From: Dehalococcoidia bacterium
GTDB taxonomy: Bacteria; Chloroflexota; Dehalococcoidia; GIF9; UBA5629
Assembly (NCBI GenBank): GCA_016930155.1
Contig: JAFGHL010000073.1
Span: 1-42,165, forward strand
DNA: 42,165 nt
Direction of reading: 5' to 3'
In this document: piece by piece, positions 16,792-26,116 of the stretch
Position numbering within the stretch: position 1 is the stretch's first letter
Layout of the letters: each line of letters starts with the position of its first letter
Position numbers and translations under genes: made by a program
The notes under the pieces: model-generated
Database searches by the model: none
The model's input: only the letters and a program-made list of their open reading frames with translations
Told to the model about the DNA's origin: nothing

Positions 16792-17823
16792 ATGTCTGAA
16801 ATGAACGTCCGACAAAGGCTGGAGCAGGCCGAGGAGAAACTGTCGCCCTGCGCAGCGCGCAGCATTGCCAGCCGCGGCAGGAGGGTTGCCGAGCAGCCGT
16901 GCCCTTTGAGAACCGCTTTCCAGCGCGACCGGGACCGCATTATATTCTCCAATGCCTTCCGCAGGCTTAAACACAAGACCCAGGTATTCATCGCGCCCGA
17001 GGGCGACCACTACGTCACGCGGCTGACTCACACGCTGGAGGTTTCACAGATAGGCCGCACCATCTCTCGGGCTCTTTGCTTGAACGAGGACCTGACTGAA
17101 GCTATTGCTCTCGGCCACGACCTGGGACATACACCATTCGGTCACATCGGTGAAAACGTACTGGATGAACTGGTCCCCGGCGGATTCAAACACTACGAGC
17201 AAAGCCTGCGGGTGGTGGATCATATCGAAAACAAGGGCATGGGCCTGAACCTGACCTGGGAGGTGCGGGACGGTATATTGAACCATTCCAAAGGCGACCT
17301 CGAGATACTGGAGGAAGGATGGAACACCGTGTCCACCGTCGAGGGCCAGGTGGTGAAGATGGCCGACCTGGTAGCCTACATAAACCACGACGTCGAAGAC
17401 GCTATCCGCGCAGGTATAATATCCCACTCCGACCTGCCGGCCTCCACGGTCAAGACGCTGGGACAGTCCAATTCAAACCGCATCAACACGCTTGTCACCA
17501 ACATCGTAGCTTTTTCAGCCCGAAAGATGGACGGAGGCGGCGCCGGCCGGCAGATCATTGGCATGGACCCCGACGTTCTGAACGCGGCCAACGAGCTGCG
17601 CGAGTTTCTCTTCGCCAGGGTTTACCGAAACAGCCTGGAGGCAGGGAAAGCATCGGACGCCCGCCAGATAATACTCCTTTTGTACCGCCATTTCCTCAAG
17701 AATCCGACCAAGCTGCCCGAGGAGTACAGGATGTTGGACGGCGGCGATGAGCGCCGCATCGCAGACTATATAGCAGGCATGACAGACCATTATGCTATAC
17801 TCACAGCAGAAAACCTCGGCTGA
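16792..17823 (+). CDS. dgt: dNTP triphosphohydrolase (dGTPase-like, HD domain)
   Basis: The 343-residue protein is an HD-domain hydrolase. FRRLKHKTQVF (H61) and RLTHTLEVSQIGRTI (H80) lead to the HD pair H109-D110 in LGHDLGHTPFGHIGE, with the later D in VVKMADLVAYINHDVEDA completing the metal site. Members cleave dNTPs to the deoxynucleoside and triphosphate. Length and motifs match the shorter Dgt-like group. No good ribosome site precedes the ATG at 16792; a second Met three codons on is an alternative. It sits just before dnaG and sigA, the common dgt-dnaG-rpoD order, and is probably cotranscribed with them. Confidence 0.9.
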   Translation: MSEMNVRQRLEQAEEKLSPCAARSIASRGRRVAEQPCPLRTAFQRDRDRIIFSNAFRRLKHKTQVFIAPEGDHYVTRLTHTLEVSQIGRTISRALCLNEDLTEAIALGHDLGHTPFGHIGENVLDELVPGGFKHYEQSLRVVDHIENKGMGLNLTWEVRDGILNHSKGDLEILEEGWNTVSTVEGQVVKMADLVAYINHDVEDAIRAGIISHSDLPASTVKTLGQSNSNRINTLVTNIVAFSARKMDGGGAGRQIIGMDPDVLNAANELREFLFARVYRNSLEAGKASDARQIILLLYRHFLKNPTKLPEEYRMLDGGDERRIADYIAGMTDHYAILTAENLG

Positions 17824-17868
17824 ATACCGGCTTTAAACATATCGATTTATATTGGCGCTGATCAGGAT

Positions 17869-19740
17869 ATGAGCACGACAGACGAGATCAAGCAGCGGCT
17901 GGACATCGTGGACGTGGTGTCGCAGTACGTCAAGCTGACCAAGTCGGGCCGCAACTACAAGGCCACCTGTCCCTTCCACAGCGAAAAAACGGCCTCATTT
18001 TTCGTTTTTCCCGAGAAGCAGAGCTGGCATTGTTTCGGCGCATGCGCGACGGGGGGTGACGTATTCACCTTCGTGATGAAAAAGGAAGGCATCGATTTCG
18101 GCCAGGCCCTGCGCATCCTGGCGGAAAAGGCCAACGTTACACTCACATATAAGACCAGCCAGGCCACTGCCGAAGACAGGGACAGGCAGGACAGCCTCTT
18201 CAAATTGAATGAGGTCGCAGCCGAGTATTATCACTATCTGCTGCTGCATGACGCGGAGGCTGAGACGGCCAGGGGGTATGCACAGGGCCGGGGACTTTCT
18301 CAGACGGTAATAGCCAATTTTCAGCTGGGATATTCGCCCAACAAATGGGAGGGCTTGCTCAGCTACCTGTCCAAAGCAGGCTACAAAGAAGACGATATGC
18401 TGGCGGTCGGCCTGATAGTTCAGCGCGATACAGGAGGCTTCCACGACAGGTTCAGGAACAGGCTGATGTTCCCTATTCGAGACGCAAAGGCGCGTGTGGT
18501 CGGCTTCGGCGGCCGCGCACTGGATGATTCGATCCCCAAATACCTGAACTCGCCGCAATCGCCGGTCTTCGATAAGAGCTCTATTATTTACGGTATAGAG
18601 CGCGCGGCGGGAGCGATCAGACAGCATGACAGCGTGGTGATAACTGAAGGATATATGGATACGCTGGCAGCGCACCAGCACGGCTTCGAAAATACGGTCG
18701 CGTCGATGGGCACCGCCCTCACGGAAAAACAGATATCGACCCTGCGCAAGCTGTCACGCAACATAATCGTTGCGCTGGATGCCGATGCTGCCGGTCTGGA
18801 GGCCACGGCACGCAGCATAACCACCATCGATGATCAAATACCCAAGGAACACTGGATGCCCTGGATTGAGCCAAGAACCTACAGCGAGCTGGTCAAGCAT
18901 GAGGTTCAGGTGGTTGAGATCGCAGGAGGTAAAGATCCGGACGAGATCATACGCAGTTCACCGGAAAAATGGGCCGGGCTGCTTAAGGAATCACAACCCA
19001 TAATCGATTTTACTTTGAAAAAGGAAATTGCTAATATAGACAAAAATAATCCCAAAGACAAGTCCGCCTTAGTATCAAAGTTTTTACCGATTATATCTCG
19101 AATAGATGATACTGTCCGCCGTGCCCATTATGTTGAAAAGCTTTCGCGTTTGCTCGATCTCGATGAGAGATTCGTACGTGATGCGCTCTTCGAGCTTCAG
19201 GCCAGGGAAAAGAAATCCAGGACATCGGGCGGAAGCAAAGCTATAAAGAACTATGCTGACCGAATTACGTCATCCAGGCCTATTGAAGAATATCTGCTGG
19301 CGTTACTGCTGCAATTCGATGATCTGCGAGAGGAAGGCATGAAACTTTCAGCGAACTATTTTGAACATCCTGAAAATAGGGATATATTATTAAGATGGCA
19401 GGAAAAGTCCGACGCCGGTTCGTTTGATGCAGAGATCGATCCCGCAATCAAAGAATTCTACGACCACCTGATCTCCCTGGGCGGTCAATTACCCCCTTCC
19501 CTGCATCAGAACAAGCGCGAGAGAGAATACGCGTTAAATGATTGCATCAACAGGTTGCTGGAAAGCCATATCAGAAATCTCGAGATCAAGAAACAGATGA
19601 TCCTGTCTGAGGAGAAAGACCGGGGCGATGCGGAGGGACAACTGGCCAAACTGATCGAGCACGGTATACGGGAGAGCCAGCAGCTGCACGATATTTTTAA
19701 GAAGCGCGGCCGCCTTTTCAGCCGTACAAAGGGAGCCTGA
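17869..19740 (+). CDS. dnaG: DNA primase
   Basis: The 623-residue protein begins with a CHC2 zinc finger: C34 and H37 in CPFHSEK, then C55 and C59 in WHCFGACATGG. The Toprim catalytic core has VVITEGYMDTLAAHQHGF and IIVALDADAAGLEA. The C-terminal part, less conserved, would be the helicase-binding domain. It makes RNA primers for replication. Its TGA abuts the sigA ATG with no gap, so the two are translationally coupled. Length and domain order are normal for the family. Confidence 0.95.
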   Translation: MSTTDEIKQRLDIVDVVSQYVKLTKSGRNYKATCPFHSEKTASFFVFPEKQSWHCFGACATGGDVFTFVMKKEGIDFGQALRILAEKANVTLTYKTSQATAEDRDRQDSLFKLNEVAAEYYHYLLLHDAEAETARGYAQGRGLSQTVIANFQLGYSPNKWEGLLSYLSKAGYKEDDMLAVGLIVQRDTGGFHDRFRNRLMFPIRDAKARVVGFGGRALDDSIPKYLNSPQSPVFDKSSIIYGIERAAGAIRQHDSVVITEGYMDTLAAHQHGFENTVASMGTALTEKQISTLRKLSRNIIVALDADAAGLEATARSITTIDDQIPKEHWMPWIEPRTYSELVKHEVQVVEIAGGKDPDEIIRSSPEKWAGLLKESQPIIDFTLKKEIANIDKNNPKDKSALVSKFLPIISRIDDTVRRAHYVEKLSRLLDLDERFVRDALFELQAREKKSRTSGGSKAIKNYADRITSSRPIEEYLLALLLQFDDLREEGMKLSANYFEHPENRDILLRWQEKSDAGSFDAEIDPAIKEFYDHLISLGGQLPPSLHQNKREREYALNDCINRLLESHIRNLEIKKQMILSEEKDRGDAEGQLAKLIEHGIRESQQLHDIFKKRGRLFSRTKGA

Positions 19741-21516
19741 ATGGCAAAGATCGCAAATAAAGCGAAGAGTAAAAAAATGTCTCAGACAAAGCCTGAGCGT
19801 AAGGGGAAAGGCGCAATTAAGGGCACAGCTAAAGGTACGGTTAAGGGCGCGGTTAAAGGTACGGCCAAGGGCGCAGTTAAGAGCACGGCTAAAGTCGCGG
19901 TCAAGGACGCGGTTAAGAGCGCGGCTAAAGGTTCGGCTAAGGGCGCGGTTAAGGGCACTATTAAAGGCGCGGTCAGGGATAAAGTTAAGGTTAGAGTCAA
20001 GGCTGAAGCAGTGACTATCGAAGTTAAAAGTACGACCCTAACACAAACAGAATTCGAGGTCCGTCCCGATCCCTGGGGCAAGATCGAAACAGAAGCCATA
20101 CCGCAGGAAGAAAAAGAGCTGCTTTTCAGCGATATCGAGGCGGCTCCGGAGTTTGCTGAAGAGTGGCTGAAGCCGGAAGCGGAGGAAAAACCTCTCGTAG
20201 AGCTTGAAATTGAACTGGCCGAGCATGAAGCAATCGATGACCCGGTCAGGATGTATCTTCATGAGATCGGAAAATACCCCTTGCTGAATGCCAAGCTGGA
20301 GCGTGAACTCGCCAGTAAAATCGAGCCCTACAAATACATGGCGCATATCCGGGAGGCCTTCCGTCATCAGGAAAACCGCTTCCCCAGTATATCCGACTTC
20401 GTTATTCAGCTGCTGAAGAACCTGGCGGACAGCGACACCGTTATCGATAAGCTGGCGGATCATCTCAACGTCGCCAGGAAGCCCAGCTTTAAAGAAAGAT
20501 TGCTCAGCCAGAAGCTGCACCAGGCGATCGATGACTTCATCAATCCCGAAATGGTCGTCAAAATCGCGGCGGATTTGAACCGTGATCCCCACGAGATCGA
20601 AAAGAGGCTTGTCGATTACTCGATATATGTACGCATCATCAATCCTGAGATATTTTCCATCATCGACGGAAATTCTACCTGGGATAAAGTCAAGCAGATC
20701 GTTAATAAGGACGGCGAAACCAAGCTTGCCGCTAAAATCGACGGCCACAGCCACCCGTTTCAACAGAAATTCGACCACATAGACAGAGACGGCAGGGAAG
20801 CCAGCAAGCAGCTTACCGTCTCCAATCTCAGGCTGGTGGTCAGCGTGGCCAAGAAATACGTCGGCCACGGCATGCCGCTGCTCGACCTGATCCAGGAGGG
20901 TAATATCGGCCTGGTCAGGGCTGTGGAAAAATTCGAATACCGCAAAGGATATAAATTCAGCACCTATGCCACATGGTGGATCAGGCAGGCCATCACACGC
21001 GCTATAGCGGATCAGGCCAGGACCATACGCATACCGGTTCATATGGTTGAGACTATCAACAGGTTGCTCAAGGTCAATAGAAAGCTGTCTCAGGAGTTCG
21101 GCCGTGAGCCCAGCTGCGAGGAGATCGGTGTTGGTATGGAAATATCGGCGGAGAAGGTCAGGGAGATTATGAAACTCTCGCAGGTACCCATCTCGCTTGA
21201 GATGCCCATCGGAGAGGAAGAGGACAGCCATCTGGGTGATTTTATCGAAGATCGTTCCAACCTTCCCCCCGCTGACGCAGCTTCCCGCGAGCTGCTTAAA
21301 GCCCAGCTCGACAAAGTCCTGGGCGAGCTGACTGAACGTGAGCGCAAAGTGCTGTTGCTCAGGTTCGGACTTGAGGACGGCAGGGCCAGGACGCTGGAAG
21401 AAGTGGGGAAGGAATTTAACGTAACGCGCGAGCGGATAAGGCAAATCGAAGCCAAAGCTTTACGCAAATTGCGACATCCCAGCCGGAGCCGCAAGCTTAA
21501 AGATTACCTCGAATAA
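19741..21516 (+). CDS. sigA: Primary RNA polymerase sigma factor (sigma-70/SigA) with lysine-rich N-terminal repeat
   Basis: The 591-residue protein contains sigma 1.2 ([14 protein letters not shown], about 165-185), sigma 2 ([20 protein letters not shown] ... [14 protein letters not shown], about 360-425), sigma 3 ([17 protein letters not shown]) and sigma 4 ([16 protein letters not shown] ... [19 protein letters not shown]). The full set of regions and dnaG linkage mark it as the housekeeping sigma. Between 1.2 and 2 lie some 165 residues, a long non-conserved insertion. Odd: residues 23-78 are 14 consecutive K-start four-residue units (KGAV, KGTA and the like), followed by a few degenerate ones, in place of a normal sigma 1.1. 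The coding DNA of this tail is a 12-bp tandem repeat. The start is fixed by the abutting dnaG stop. Confidence 0.95.
   Translation: MAKIANKAKSKKMSQTKPERKGKGAIKGTAKGTVKGAVKGTAKGAVKSTAKVAVKDAVKSAAKGSAKGAVKGTIKGAVRDKVKVRVKAEAVTIEVKSTTLTQTEFEVRPDPWGKIETEAIPQEEKELLFSDIEAAPEFAEEWLKPEAEEKPLVELEIELAEHEAIDDPVRMYLHEIGKYPLLNAKLERELASKIEPYKYMAHIREAFRHQENRFPSISDFVIQLLKNLADSDTVIDKLADHLNVARKPSFKERLLSQKLHQAIDDFINPEMVVKIAADLNRDPHEIEKRLVDYSIYVRIINPEIFSIIDGNSTWDKVKQIVNKDGETKLAAKIDGHSHPFQQKFDHIDRDGREASKQLTVSNLRLVVSVAKKYVGHGMPLLDLIQEGNIGLVRAVEKFEYRKGYKFSTYATWWIRQAITRAIADQARTIRIPVHMVETINRLLKVNRKLSQEFGREPSCEEIGVGMEISAEKVREIMKLSQVPISLEMPIGEEEDSHLGDFIEDRSNLPPADAASRELLKAQLDKVLGELTERERKVLLLRFGLEDGRARTLEEVGKEFNVTRERIRQIEAKALRKLRHPSRSRKLKDYLE
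19807..19974 (+). repeat. 12-bp tandem repeat (14 units) inside sigA
   Basis: Within the sigA reading frame, units of the type AAGGGCGCGGTT recur 14 times with small changes, each giving lysine plus three small residues. It is a coding minisatellite; because the unit is a multiple of three, gain or loss of units would keep the frame. Confidence 0.9.
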
Positions 21517-21543
21517 TCACCGGCAAACTTAAGGAGGGAACCG

Positions 21544-22152
21544 ATGAGAATCCTTCAAGGATTTTTGATATTCATGGGTGGCCTGGCTGTGCTGGCCATT
21601 ATCGCCCTGGTGTTTGGCTACGTACTGGCGTTACTGACACCTGATATACGCGCAAATATGCGGCCTGTGGCGCTTTCTTCAGAGGCTGTCGACAGCCTCA
21701 ATAAAAAGATCAGCGATACAAAGAAAATTACCGAGGCAGCCTACGAAGCGAAAATCAGCCAAGATGTGCAGATGGTGATCACGGAGGAGGAAATCAACTC
21801 CACCATTGTTATGACCCTGGCCGAGGGAACTGTGCCCGCCAAGGAGATGCTGGTTAACTTCAACGACGGTTACATGATGATGTATACGTCCTGGAGCTTC
21901 CCCGCTATTCCGATTAGAACCGGTTTCATCGGGACACTTGACGCGGAAAATGGAAAGCCGGTATTCGTGATCCATGACTTCTACCTGGGAAAACTGCCGG
22001 TTCCGGATGACGTCGATATAGGAGTGCAGAGCTGGATCAATATACTCTTTCAGTTGAACGCCCCCATGGAAGAGCTGGGTTTCGAACTGAAAGAAATCAC
22101 CCTAACCGAAGGGCAGCTCAAACTGGCAGGAGTTACCAAAACAGGGAAGTAG
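21544..22152 (+). CDS. Uncharacterised single-pass membrane protein downstream of sigA
   Basis: I do not recognise the family with confidence. The 202-residue protein has one long N-terminal transmembrane helix (about 8-32, FLIFMGGLAVLAIIALVFGYVLALL) and then a soluble domain with the segment MVITEEEINSTIVMTLAEG and a repeated beta-strand look (GFIGTLDAENGKPVFVIHDF). The arrangement recalls the YpmS/DUF2140 and LmeA-like lipid-binding type of extracytoplasmic domain, but the match is by shape only. GGAGGG precedes the ATG, and it is 27 bases after sigA, so cotranscription is likely. It converges on ffh with a 7-base gap. Confidence 0.75.
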   Translation: MRILQGFLIFMGGLAVLAIIALVFGYVLALLTPDIRANMRPVALSSEAVDSLNKKISDTKKITEAAYEAKISQDVQMVITEEEINSTIVMTLAEGTVPAKEMLVNFNDGYMMMYTSWSFPAIPIRTGFIGTLDAENGKPVFVIHDFYLGKLPVPDDVDIGVQSWINILFQLNAPMEELGFELKEITLTEGQLKLAGVTKTGK

Positions 22153-22159
22153 CCGCGGC

Positions 22160-23491
22160 TCAGCGTCCCATCAAGCCTGCTATGTTCTTAGGCAATTTGC
22201 CTTTTGCCATCATCCTGGTCATTCTTTGCACATTGTAGAATTGGTTAAGCAGCTGGTTGACATCTCCCGGCGTGGTACCGCTTCCCCTGGCTATCCTGCG
22301 TTTCCGGCTGCCATTGATGAGGTCTGGATTTGACCTCTCTTCCGCTGTCATGGAGAGGATAATAGCTTCAATATTTTTGGTCCTGTCCTGACTCTCGCTA
22401 TCCGATATCCCTTTGGTAAGCTTGGAAAAGCCGGGGATCATATCCACAAGCTGGCTGAAGCTGCCCATTTTCTTTATCTGCCTCATCTGTTCCAGCAGGT
22501 CATTCAGGTCGAATTCGGACTTCCTCAGCTTCGATTCCAGCTTCTCCATCTGCTGTTTATCGAAGGTCTTCTCCGCTTTTTCGATGAGCGTGAGCACATC
22601 GCCCATACCCAGGATGCGCGAGGCCAGCCTGTCAGGATAAAAAACCTCAAGCGAAGAGGTCTTCTCACCCATGCCCAAGAATTTAATGGGGACGCCGGTC
22701 ACCGATTTAATGGAAAGCGCCGCGCCGCCCCTGGCATCCCCGTCCATTTTGGTTAATATCAGTCCAGTCAACTCCAGGTTGCTGTTGAATTCTCCGGCGA
22801 TATTCACCGCATCCTGTCCGGTCATGGCATCGGCTATCAGCAGTATCTCGGCCGGCTGAACGGTCTTTTTGATATCCTTCAGTTCCTGCATCAGAGGCGC
22901 ATCGATATGTAACCTTCCCTGGGTATCGATTATCACCCACACTGCAGCCATCTCCTCCGCCCTGGCAATGGAATTACGGCTGATCTGAACCGGGCTGACC
23001 GTAACGTCCTCGTGATATACAGGAATATCAAGCTGGCTGCCCAGCACCTTCAGTTGATCGATGGCGGCCGGCCTGCGCGTATCGGCCGCCACCAGAAGCA
23101 CATTCTGGCCTGATTGTTTTAAGTGAAACGCCAGTTTGGCTGCCGTTGTGGTTTTGCCGGCGCCCTGGAGCCCGACCAGCATGATCACCGACGGTTGCCG
23201 GGAGGATGCTTTTAGCCTGGCAGGCTCCCTGCCCAGCATGCCCACCAGTTCCTCGTTGACTATTTTGACTATTTGCTGGGCCGGTGAAAGGCTCTCAAGA
23301 ACCTTTGCCTCCAGCGCCTTCTCCCTCACCACACCCAGAAAGCTCTTGACAACCTTGAAATTAACGTCAGCCTCGAGAAGCGCCAGGCGTATCTGCCTCA
23401 ACGCCTCGTCGACATCTTTTTCACTCAGCCTGCCTTTGTTATTCAGCCCACTGAATATCCTGCTGAGCTTCTCTGTCAGTACTTCAAACAT
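22160..23491 (-). CDS. ffh: Signal recognition particle protein Ffh (SRP54)
   Basis: The 443-residue GTPase has an N domain, a G domain with P-loop GLQGAGKTTTAAKLA and G4 TKMDGDARGG, and a methionine-rich M domain (GDVNQLLNQFYNVQRMTRMM). It binds signal peptides and SRP RNA and delivers nascent membrane proteins to FtsY and SecYEG. The G3 motif reads DTQGR where most SRP GTPases have DTAGR. ATG at 23491 is adjacent to a TTG at 23494; neither has a clear ribosome site. A TATGCT box about 14 bases before the ATG hints at a very short leader. Confidence 0.94.
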   Translation of the reverse strand: MFEVLTEKLSRIFSGLNNKGRLSEKDVDEALRQIRLALLEADVNFKVVKSFLGVVREKALEAKVLESLSPAQQIVKIVNEELVGMLGREPARLKASSRQPSVIMLVGLQGAGKTTTAAKLAFHLKQSGQNVLLVAADTRRPAAIDQLKVLGSQLDIPVYHEDVTVSPVQISRNSIARAEEMAAVWVIIDTQGRLHIDAPLMQELKDIKKTVQPAEILLIADAMTGQDAVNIAGEFNSNLELTGLILTKMDGDARGGAALSIKSVTGVPIKFLGMGEKTSSLEVFYPDRLASRILGMGDVLTLIEKAEKTFDKQQMEKLESKLRKSEFDLNDLLEQMRQIKKMGSFSQLVDMIPGFSKLTKGISDSESQDRTKNIEAIILSMTAEERSNPDLINGSRKRRIARGSGTTPGDVNQLLNQFYNVQRMTRMMAKGKLPKNIAGLMGR

Positions 23492-23573
23492 CAATAAAGC
23501 ATAGCATATTTTTCGACGGTTTCAGTACTCTGATTGCCGCGGATAAATGCCTGCAGGGACACGGCCTGTTACC

Positions 23574-23602
23574 TTGACAGCTACTCTCGTGGGGATTATC
23601 CT
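23574..23602 (+). promoter_or_regulatory. Promoter of the LOG/beta-CASP operon
   Basis: TTGACA at 23574-23579, a 17-base spacer and TATCCT at 23597-23602. The expected start near 23609 is only about 7 bases before the ATG at 23616. The promoter lies inside the longer possible reading frame that opens at 23547, which argues against that earlier start. Confidence 0.65.
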
Positions 23603-23615
23603 AAATACACTTGAG

Positions 23616-24296
23616 ATGTTTGAAAAATACGAGATCAACGCCTTTGAAAAGGAAGAGTCCTGGCGGCTTTTCAGGTATATCGGTGAGCTTGTAGCCGGCT
23701 TTGACAAGCTCACCGGCATCGAGCCTGCGGTAACCATTTACGGCTCGGCGGTTGCCACCGAGGGCCAGGCTGATTACCAGAACGCCCGCCAGATCGCATA
23801 TCTGCTCGGACAGCAGGGTTTCAATATTGTCACAGGCGGCGGCCCCGGCCTGATGGAGGCCGCCAACCTGGGCGCCAGCGAGGCCGGTGTCAAATCGGTC
23901 GGCCTGAACATAGTCCTGCCCAAGGAACAGAAATGCAATGTCTATTCAAGCCTGACCATAAATTTCGATCATTTTTTCGTGCGCAAGGTAATGCTGGTCA
24001 AATACGCCACCGCCTTTGTAATCATGCCGGGCGGCATGGGAACACTGGATGAGCTAACCGAGGTTCTTACACTTATCCAAACCAGCAAGATCAAGCCTTT
24101 CCCTGTGATACTGTTTAATTCGACTTTCTGGCGCGGTTTTCTGGACTGGCTTCAGACCACCGTCCTGGCAATGGGCTATATCTCCGACGCGGACCTCCGC
24201 CTGCTCAGAATCACGGATAAACCATCAGAGGTGCTGGATATAGTCAGCAGCTGGTATCTCAGGCAGGCCATAGTGGGCAGGCAGGCCATTGATTAA
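23616..24296 (+). CDS. LOG-family nucleotide 5'-monophosphate phosphoribohydrolase
   Basis: The protein carries the two family signatures GGGPGLMEAANLGASEAG and PGGMGTLDELTEVLTLIQ. Homologues (LOG, YgdH/PpnN-type and the so-called lysine decarboxylase-like proteins) cleave the N-glycosidic bond of nucleotide monophosphates; true lysine decarboxylase activity is not expected. The Met at 23616 gives 226 residues starting MFEKYEINAFEKEESWRLF, which fits family starts and the promoter position better than the ATG at 23547. No ribosome site precedes it, consistent with a nearly leaderless transcript. Its stop overlaps the TTG start of the next gene. Confidence 0.85.
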   Translation: MFEKYEINAFEKEESWRLFRYIGELVAGFDKLTGIEPAVTIYGSAVATEGQADYQNARQIAYLLGQQGFNIVTGGGPGLMEAANLGASEAGVKSVGLNIVLPKEQKCNVYSSLTINFDHFFVRKVMLVKYATAFVIMPGGMGTLDELTEVLTLIQTSKIKPFPVILFNSTFWRGFLDWLQTTVLAMGYISDADLRLLRITDKPSEVLDIVSSWYLRQAIVGRQAID

Positions 24297-25683
24297 CCTC
24301 TCTTTTCATGGCGCCGCTCGCACGGTTACCGGCTCGCGGCACCTGCTCGATATCAACGGTTACCGCTTACTGCTCGATTGCGGTCTCTTCCAGGGCCGCA
24401 GGTCGGAGACATATCAGCGAAACCTGCATTTCTCGTTCGATCCAAGGTCGGTTAATTCGGTCATCATCTCACATGCGCACATGGACCACCTGGGCAACCT
24501 GCCCAACCTGGTCAAGCAGGGATTCGATGGCGATGTGAACTGCACCTCGGCCACGCTGGACCTGGCCAATATCATGCTCACCGATTCGGCCAGCATCCAG
24601 GAAAGCGATATCCGGTATGTCAACAAGGTCCGCCGCAGGCATAATCAGCCGCCGGCAGAGCCCCTGTACGATACGACCGACGTGCCTCCCACACTGAGAC
24701 TGCTGAGAGGCAACTCTTATGAGCATAGATTCGATCTCGCCAGGGGAATCAGCGTTATCTTTCACGATGCGGGACATATACTCGGCTCAGCCATCACGGT
24801 CATCAATATTGACGATGGGGATAGAAAACTGTCGGTTTGCTTCACAGGTGACCTGGGACGCAAGGATATGCCTATCATCCGTGATCCCTACGTGGTTGCC
24901 GATGCGGAAGTCCTGATCATCGAAAGCACATACGGAAACAGGCTGCACTCAGAAATAAATCAGGTCATGGATAAACTGGCAAGTGTGATAAATGAAACCG
25001 TCGCCAGGGGAGGCAAGATCATAGTGCCGTCGTTCGCCCTCGAGCGGACGCAGGAGCTGATCTATTGCCTGCACCAGTTAAAACTTGGCGGCCGCATACC
25101 GAGCTTCCCCATTTATATTGACAGTCCCCTGGCCATCGATGCCACCGATATTTTCAGGGTCCACCCGGAATGTTACGATGCCGATACCGCCCAGTTGCTC
25201 AGGACCGTGGCCGACCCCTTCGGCTTCCGCGGCCTGCATTACGTATCAAGCGTGGAGGAGTCCAAGCATCTAAATTTGATTAAAACTCCCATGATGATCA
25301 TAGCCGGGTCGGGCATGGCCGAAGCCGGGCGCATAACGCACCACCTGAAAAACAATATCGGAAAGCCCAACAATACCGTACTGATCGTTGGCTGGCAGGC
25401 GGAGAATACGCTCGGCCGCAAGATCGCGGAGCGATGGCCGGAGGTAACCATCTTCGGAGAGAAACACAAGCTGCGCTGCCGGGTGGAGATATTTAATGAA
25501 TTCAGCGCCCACGCGGACCGCAATGATCTTATCAGATGGATAGGCGCCGGCAGGGAAAGATGGCAGAAGGTATTCGTTGTACACGGTGAGGAACAGTCGG
25601 CGCTGTCACTGGCTGATGCGTTCAAAGAAATTGGATTACACGATGTAGAAGTGCCCGAAGAGGGTCAGACCTTTCAACTGTAG
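24289..25683 (+). CDS. MBL-fold beta-CASP ribonuclease-like protein (COG1236/YSH1-like)
   Basis: The 464-residue protein has the metallo-beta-lactamase motif SHAHMDHLGNLP (HxHxDH), the later metal aspartate in FTGDLGRKD, and the beta-CASP motifs IIESTYGNR, GSGMAEAGRITHHL and the final FSAHADRNDLIRW. This set matches CPSF73-type RNA exo/endonucleases rather than lactamases or RNase J, which has an extra C-terminal domain. It is likely to process or degrade RNA in the cytoplasm. The start is a TTG at 24289 overlapping the stop of the LOG gene by 8 bases, so translation is coupled. A small-gene pairing with a nucleotide hydrolase suggests a nucleotide or RNA turnover unit. Confidence 0.88.
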   Translation: MINLSFHGAARTVTGSRHLLDINGYRLLLDCGLFQGRRSETYQRNLHFSFDPRSVNSVIISHAHMDHLGNLPNLVKQGFDGDVNCTSATLDLANIMLTDSASIQESDIRYVNKVRRRHNQPPAEPLYDTTDVPPTLRLLRGNSYEHRFDLARGISVIFHDAGHILGSAITVINIDDGDRKLSVCFTGDLGRKDMPIIRDPYVVADAEVLIIESTYGNRLHSEINQVMDKLASVINETVARGGKIIVPSFALERTQELIYCLHQLKLGGRIPSFPIYIDSPLAIDATDIFRVHPECYDADTAQLLRTVADPFGFRGLHYVSSVEESKHLNLIKTPMMIIAGSGMAEAGRITHHLKNNIGKPNNTVLIVGWQAENTLGRKIAERWPEVTIFGEKHKLRCRVEIFNEFSAHADRNDLIRWIGAGRERWQKVFVVHGEEQSALSLADAFKEIGLHDVEVPEEGQTFQL

Positions 25684-25721
25684 CTCTATAAACCCTTGGG
25701 GAAGGACACGGGGGACTATCA

Positions 25722-26078
25722 ATGGCCCAATTCCATCCACTTAATCTTGACCAACTGCGCCTGCCCTGGAATGAACTTTACCTGTATTCGCGGGGCGGGC
25801 TGCTCTTTTCCTCGCCGGACTGGGCTGAGGCCTGGTGGAAGTATTTCAACCAGGGGAGCACGCTGTATGCCGGATCTGTGGAAGAAGACGGCAAGGCAAT
25901 CGGCATAGCGCCACTCAGGATAAAAGACGGTATCCTGCGCTTTATCGGCAGCGACAACCTGTTCGATTTCCAGGATTTTATAATCGACAAAGGTTGCGAG
26001 GAGCTTTTCTTCCGCGCTCTGCTGAATCACCTGTCCGAGGCCGGGGTGGTAAAGAGACCGGCCTTTTTAGATGCATAA
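25722..26078 (+). pseudogene. Truncated acyltransferase-like protein (BioF2/FemAB-type GNAT N-terminus)
   Basis: The 118-residue reading frame starts well (GGGGGA before ATG) and reads SSPDWAEAWWKYFNQG, IGIAPLRIKDGILRFIG and NLFDFQDFII, the pattern of the first third of FemAB-related BioF2-type acetyltransferases, which are normally above 300 residues. It stops after about 110 recognisable residues, and a terminator-like hairpin lies across its last codons. No continuation is readable in the other frames. It is therefore best read as the 5' remnant of a decayed gene. A short functional protein is not excluded. Confidence 0.5.
26038..26068 (+). terminator. Terminator-like hairpin at the end of the LOG/beta-CASP operon
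   Basis: Arms AGGCCGG (26038-26044) and CCGGCCT (26058-26064) enclose a 13-base loop and run into TTTTT. It lies inside the 3' end of the truncated acyltransferase frame. Confidence 0.6.
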
Positions 26079-26116
26079 TTAATTTTTAGAACTTCAGATA
26101 CGGGAATAATCCTACG

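Noticed and set aside
20038-21444. Long minus-strand open frame opposite sigA
   Set aside because: SigA is unambiguous on the plus strand; the antisense translation shows no domain pattern or ribosome site.
23547-23615. Longer N-terminus of the LOG-family protein
   Set aside because: A good promoter (TTGACA-17-TATCCT) lies within it and the added residues do not match the family.
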